Of a stretch of 7,873 bases of DNA, positions 4,924-7,873 are shown one piece after another. Each line of letters opens with the position of its first letter. Position 1 is the first letter of the stretch. Below the pieces are notes generated by a model, which was not told where the DNA came from, made no database searches, and saw only the letters and a program-made list of their open reading frames with translations. The translations under genes and the position numbers were made by a program. The stretch is from Deltaproteobacteria bacterium (GTDB lineage: Bacteria > Desulfobacterota > DSM-4660 > Desulfatiglandales > B25-G16): NCBI GenBank assembly GCA_003646935.1, contig QMLW01000073.1, positions 1 to 7,873 on the forward strand, in the 5' to 3' direction.

Positions 4924-6751
4924 CGTCTACCTTCTTCTTGGTCTTGGCTGTTTTTCTCTTTTTCCTCTTGTTCCCTACTATGTTTTCAATCTCGGAGCCA
5001 TCCAATGTCTCTTTTTCCAATAAGGCCTTGGCCAGTTTGTGGAGGACGGTAAGGTTTTCGTTTACCATTTTATGTGTCTTTTGGTAGTTATCGGATATAA
5101 GGTGGTTCACTTCTAGGTCTATTTTTCGCGCTGTCTCCTCGCTGTAGTCCCTGTGTTGAGCGATCTCCCGACCGAGGAATATCTCTTCCTCCTTTTTTCC
5201 AAAGCTCAAGGGCCCCAGTTTCTCGCTCATGCCGTACTCACAGATCATCTTCCTGGCTATTTCGGTGGCTCGCTCTATATCGTTACTCGCTCCTGTAGTT
5301 TGAGTGTTTAAGGCGATTTCCTCAGCTATTCTACCTCCCATAAGCACGCGAATGTTGTCTACAAGGTATTCCTTGGTGTAGGTATGTTTGTCGTCGAGAG
5401 GAAGCTGCTGCGTCAATCCGAGGGCCCTTCCCCTTGGGATGATGGTCACTTTATGAATGGGATCCGCATTGGGCAAGAGCTTGGCGACCAAGGTATGGCC
5501 CGCTTCATGGTAAGCGGTGGTCCTCTTCTCCTCATCGCTAATGATCATGCTCTTTCTCTCTGTACCCATGAGAACCTTATCCTTCGCGTCCTCCAGGTCA
5601 TCCATCTCTATCTTGTCCTTATTTCGTCTGGCAGCGAGCAATGCGGCTTCATTGGTCATATTCTCGAGGTCTGCGCCGGTAAAGCCCGGCGTTCCCCTCG
5701 CGATGATTGACAGATCAATATTATCTGCCAGCCGCGTCTTTTTGGTATGTACCTGCAGTATGCCCTCTCTTCCCTTTACATCGGGCACGGGGACCACTAC
5801 CTGCCGGTCAAACCTCCCCGGCCTTAAGAGCGCGGGATCGAGCACATCAGGCCTGTTGGTGGCAGAGATAAGTATGACCCCCTCATTGGACTCGAATCCA
5901 TCCATTTCTACCAAAAGCTGATTGAGGGTCTGTTCCCGCTCGTCATGACCTCCGCCTAATCCCGCTCCCCTGTGTCTGCCCACGGCATCGATCTCATCCA
6001 GAAATATGATACAGGGCGCGTGTTTTTTACCCTGCACGAATAGATCCCTTACCCTGGAGGCCCCAACACCTACGAACATCTCCACAAAATCGGATCCACT
6101 AATGCTCAAGAAAGGAACCCCTGCCTCTCCTGCTATCGCCCTGGCAAGCAGGGTTTTTCCCGTGCCAGGGGCGCCCACAAGAAGCACGCCTTTGGGAATT
6201 CTACCGCCTAGACGCGTGAACTTCTTGGGATCCCTCAAAAACTCGATGACCTCCTGAAGCTCTTCCTTGGCCTCCTCTATGCCGGCCACATCATCAAAGG
6301 TGACTTTATTTCGCTCATCACTCACCAGCCTGGCCCTGCTCTTACCGAAGGACAGCGCCTTGCCGCCCCCCACCTGCATTTGGCGCATAAAAAAGATCCA
6401 GACCCCTATCAAAAGAAGCATGGGAAACCAGGATACCAGTATCGTCATATACCATGGAGTTTCCTCATCGGGCTTGGCGGTAATCTCTATGCCCTTCGTA
6501 CGGAGGATCTTTATCAGCTCAAGATCCTTTGGGGCAAATGTCTTAAATGATTGGCCCTGATTGGTGGCGAAGGAGATCTTATCCCCCTGAATAGTTACAT
6601 TGCTCACATCTCCCTGCTCTACCATATTGAGAAATTGACTGTAGCTTAATTGACCAGTGGGCCTTGTCTCCTTCTTAAAGATCTGAAACAGCAAAATCAT
6701 CATCAGGCTGATGACCAGCCAGAGCGTGAGATTTTTAGAAAAGGTATTCAA
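4898..6751 (-). CDS. ftsH: ATP-dependent zinc metalloprotease FtsH
   Basis: FtsH is the hexameric membrane-anchored AAA+ protease that extracts and degrades damaged membrane proteins and short-lived regulators. The 617 residues are of normal length. Order of parts: membrane segment about 8-25, periplasmic domain about 30-98, second membrane segment about 102-123, AAA+ module about 150-400, peptidase about 401-594. Key sites: Walker A GAPGTGKT 193-200, pore loop FVGVG 226-230, Walker B IIFLDEID 248-255, second region of homology [19 protein letters not shown] 297-315 with arginine fingers R310 and R313, zinc site HEAGH 415-419, and third zinc ligand D491 in ASNDIERAT. The tail after 594 is very lysine-rich ([12 protein letters not shown] at 596-607). 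The start codon is TTG at 6751, supported by AGGAGA 5 bases upstream and by the typical MNxFxKNLxLWLVI beginning. An 82-base gap with a hairpin separates it from tilS. Confidence 0.98.
   Translation of the reverse strand: MNTFSKNLTLWLVISLMMILLFQIFKKETRPTGQLSYSQFLNMVEQGDVSNVTIQGDKISFATNQGQSFKTFAPKDLELIKILRTKGIEITAKPDEETPWYMTILVSWFPMLLLIGVWIFFMRQMQVGGGKALSFGKSRARLVSDERNKVTFDDVAGIEEAKEELQEVIEFLRDPKKFTRLGGRIPKGVLLVGAPGTGKTLLARAIAGEAGVPFLSISGSDFVEMFVGVGASRVRDLFVQGKKHAPCIIFLDEIDAVGRHRGAGLGGGHDEREQTLNQLLVEMDGFESNEGVILISATNRPDVLDPALLRPGRFDRQVVVPVPDVKGREGILQVHTKKTRLADNIDLSIIARGTPGFTGADLENMTNEAALLAARRNKDKIEMDDLEDAKDKVLMGTERKSMIISDEEKRTTAYHEAGHTLVAKLLPNADPIHKVTIIPRGRALGLTQQLPLDDKHTYTKEYLVDNIRVLMGGRIAEEIALNTQTTGASNDIERATEIARKMICEYGMSEKLGPLSFGKKEEEIFLGREIAQHRDYSEETARKIDLEVNHLISDNYQKTHKMVNENLTVLHKLAKALLEKETLDGSEIENIVGNKRKKRKTAKTKKKVDGDSTAAKH
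4930..4935 (-). promoter_or_regulatory. ribosome binding site of folP embedded in the lysine codons of the ftsH tail
   Basis: AGAAGG on the minus strand lies 6 bases before the GTG start at 4923. It is formed by the consecutive AAG lysine codons and the following GTA of ftsH, so it is read both as coding sequence and as a ribosome binding site. It supports the GTG start. Confidence 0.75.
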
Positions 6752-6756
6752 CTAGT

Positions 6757-6762
6757 TCTCCT
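6757..6762 (-). promoter_or_regulatory. strong ribosome binding site deciding the TTG start of ftsH
   Basis: AGGAGA on the minus strand lies 5 bases before TTG 6751. No ATG in frame nearby gives an FtsH-like N-terminus with comparable spacing, so the TTG start is well supported. Confidence 0.8.
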
Positions 6763-6777
6763 GTCCATATATTAGGG

Positions 6778-6800
6778 AAAAATATCTCACTTGTGAGATA
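6778..6800 (-). terminator. hairpin with T-run between tilS and ftsH (terminator, attenuator or operator)
   Basis: On the minus strand TATCTCAC-AA-GTGAGATA (complement of 6783-6800) is a perfect 8-bp inverted repeat. It is immediately followed by TTTTT (complement of 6778-6782), about 34 bases after the tilS stop. As RNA it would fold as a 7-bp stem with a CAAG loop and a U-tract, the pattern of a weak intrinsic terminator. It contains only three G/C pairs, so partial read-through into ftsH is likely. The symmetric form also suits a dimeric repressor site. No convincing -35/-10 pair is seen for a separate ftsH promoter. Confidence 0.45.
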
Positions 6801-6833
6801 CAGGATATGTACCATATAATCACTTACCACATC

Positions 6834-7873
6834 CTATTCAATATTACATCTTAAAATTCTCCTCGTATTTCCTCGTACCCGATACCTGTGGTCGATTCTT
6901 ATTCCACATACCCATGCTATATCACCGTTGCTCTCGAGTATTGGGATCCTCTTCCTGTCCCCGCTGGGAATCCGCTGTTCGATGAAGAGATCCTTCAGCT
7001 TTTTAAATCCATTAAGGCCGAGGGGCATGAATTTGTCACCTGCCCGGAAATTCCGTACCTTTAAGGGCCACCTGAGCGCTTCTAGATCAAGGAAACACTC
7101 GCGATCGGACTGAGAACGGCCCGTAAAACGCTGTCGGGGTACCTCCTCACAGGCGATGGACATATTGATCTCCCTTATAGGGATTATCCCCGCACCCGTT
7201 ATGGCATATGAGAAGTCGACTGCCTCTGGCTCCTCGGCACGGGAAAATCGAAGCCTGTCATAGATCTTCTTCACCACAACATGATCGGGAAGGTTTATTC
7301 CTGCCTGTGGTTTACGATTTTCAACGAGATCAGTGATCGCCCTGATATGCCTAAAATGTACCCTCCTGAGGTTCCCCTTTGCCCGCTTTATCGCTTCTCT
7401 GATCACGCGATACTTGAGGGGGGATGGGAGACCGGTAACTACTGCAAGGGGCAAATCAAATGTTCCCTCCGATGAGTTTGAGACCATATCTTGGAGGCAT
7501 TTCCTCGCCTCTTGCTCCATAAACCGGTTCTCCTCCCTGCAGAGGAAAGCGAGATCATTCAGGTGTTCTATGAGTCTTGGCTGATAGGTTAAAAGACTTG
7601 GTATCAGTTCCAGCCGCATCCTGTTTCTTAGATGCTTCTTCTCGAGATTCGAGCTGTCTGTCATATAGGACAGGTCCTTTTCCCGTAGATATGCGAGGAG
7701 TTCATCCCTGGTTGTCTTGATCAACGGCCTGATGAAGAGATTGTCCCGAACTGGGGGCATTCCGGATAAACCCGATGATCCAGTTCCCCGCAGGATATTC
7801 ATAAGAACCGTTTCCGCCTGATCATTCTTATTATGACCGAGGGCAACCCGTTGTGCGTGATGTTCCTTTAGGG
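6834..7873 (-). CDS. tilS: tRNA(Ile)-lysidine synthase, N-terminus missing at the window edge
   Basis: TilS attaches lysine to C34 of the tRNA-Ile anticodon so that it reads AUA. The frame stays open to the right edge, giving about 345 visible residues. Roughly the first 100 are missing, including the PP-loop SGGxDS, so no start can be given. Visible parts, numbered from the edge: the end of the PP-loop ATPase domain with GHNKNDQAETVLMNILRG at 12-29 and GTGSSGLSGM at 29-38; a TDSSN...RNRMR segment at 71-86 typical of the family; a helical substrate-binding region about 90-190; and the C-terminal TilS_C domain about 269-341 with VRNFRAGDKFMPLGLNG and the KKLKDLF segment. The TAG stop is at 6834-6836. 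A start at internal ATG 7802 would cut through the conserved ATPase motif and is rejected. It is the first visible gene of the cluster; its promoter lies outside. Confidence 0.95.
   Translation of the reverse strand, partial: LKEHHAQRVALGHNKNDQAETVLMNILRGTGSSGLSGMPPVRDNLFIRPLIKTTRDELLAYLREKDLSYMTDSSNLEKKHLRNRMRLELIPSLLTYQPRLIEHLNDLAFLCREENRFMEQEARKCLQDMVSNSSEGTFDLPLAVVTGLPSPLKYRVIREAIKRAKGNLRRVHFRHIRAITDLVENRKPQAGINLPDHVVVKKIYDRLRFSRAEEPEAVDFSYAITGAGIIPIREINMSIACEEVPRQRFTGRSQSDRECFLDLEALRWPLKVRNFRAGDKFMPLGLNGFKKLKDLFIEQRIPSGDRKRIPILESNGDIAWVCGIRIDHRYRVRGNTRRILRCNIE

Noticed and set aside
5517..5921. 134-residue open frame on the + strand
   Set aside because: It lies wholly antisense to the AAA+ region of ftsH, whose motifs are unmistakable. 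The serine/leucine-rich product is a typical reverse-strand shadow.
6769..6790. TAATAT on the minus strand as a -10 for ftsH
   Set aside because: Transcription would begin inside the ribosome binding site, and no -35 match is found at a suitable distance.
6834..7802. tilS beginning at internal ATG 7802
   Set aside because: The frame continues to the edge and encodes GHNKNDQAETVL directly upstream, a conserved part of the ATPase domain.
1..7873. CRISPR array, insertion sequence, phage or toxin-antitoxin genes, tRNA or rRNA
   Set aside because: I saw no regularly spaced repeats, transposase or integrase motifs, or tRNA-like cloverleaf. The gene content is housekeeping throughout.

Overview
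This window reads as an ordinary bacterial chromosomal housekeeping segment. Six complete genes and one edge-truncated gene all lie on the minus strand. In transcription order (right to left) they are tilS (5' end off the right edge), ftsH, folP, coaX, an HD-domain hydrolase of unknown substrate, ribF, and a multi-pass membrane protein of the lysylphosphatidylglycerol-synthase transmembrane (UPF0104/AglD-like) family. The tilS-ftsH-folP order, the composition near half GC and the style of the proteins suggest a Gram-negative-type bacterium of the broad 'deltaproteobacterial' group (Desulfobacterota and relatives). That placement is inference from gene order and protein style, not a measured classification.

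Layout. Positions 1-162 hold an open + strand frame running in from the left edge. It converges on the minus-strand genes, and the same stretch can fold into a long RNA hairpin, so its nature is unresolved. Positions 163-319 are a short non-coding stretch between the two convergent units, with several inverted repeats that could end transcription. Positions 320-2262 hold the membrane protein and ribF, joined by a 4-base ATGA overlap. Positions 2293-3093 hold the HD protein. Positions 3217-3990 hold coaX. Positions 4048-6751 hold folP and ftsH, overlapping by 26 bases. Positions 6752-6833 form a short gap with a tight palindrome followed by a T-run on the transcribed strand. Positions 6834-7873 hold tilS. 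No stretch above 300 bases lacks a gene.

How the genes fit together. TilS modifies tRNA-Ile for AUA decoding and FtsH is the membrane-bound AAA+ zinc protease. FolP, CoaX and RibF make folate, coenzyme A and FMN/FAD, so the middle and downstream part is a cofactor-supply cluster. Tight spacing suggests co-transcription, with possible internal punctuation at the tilS-ftsH gap (82 bases) and the coaX-HD gap (123 bases). I see no mobile element, CRISPR array, tRNA or rRNA. I found no clearly new biological system. The best leads are the unassigned left-edge ORF or RNA, the hairpins at 205-357, and the HD hydrolase of unknown substrate between two cofactor kinases.
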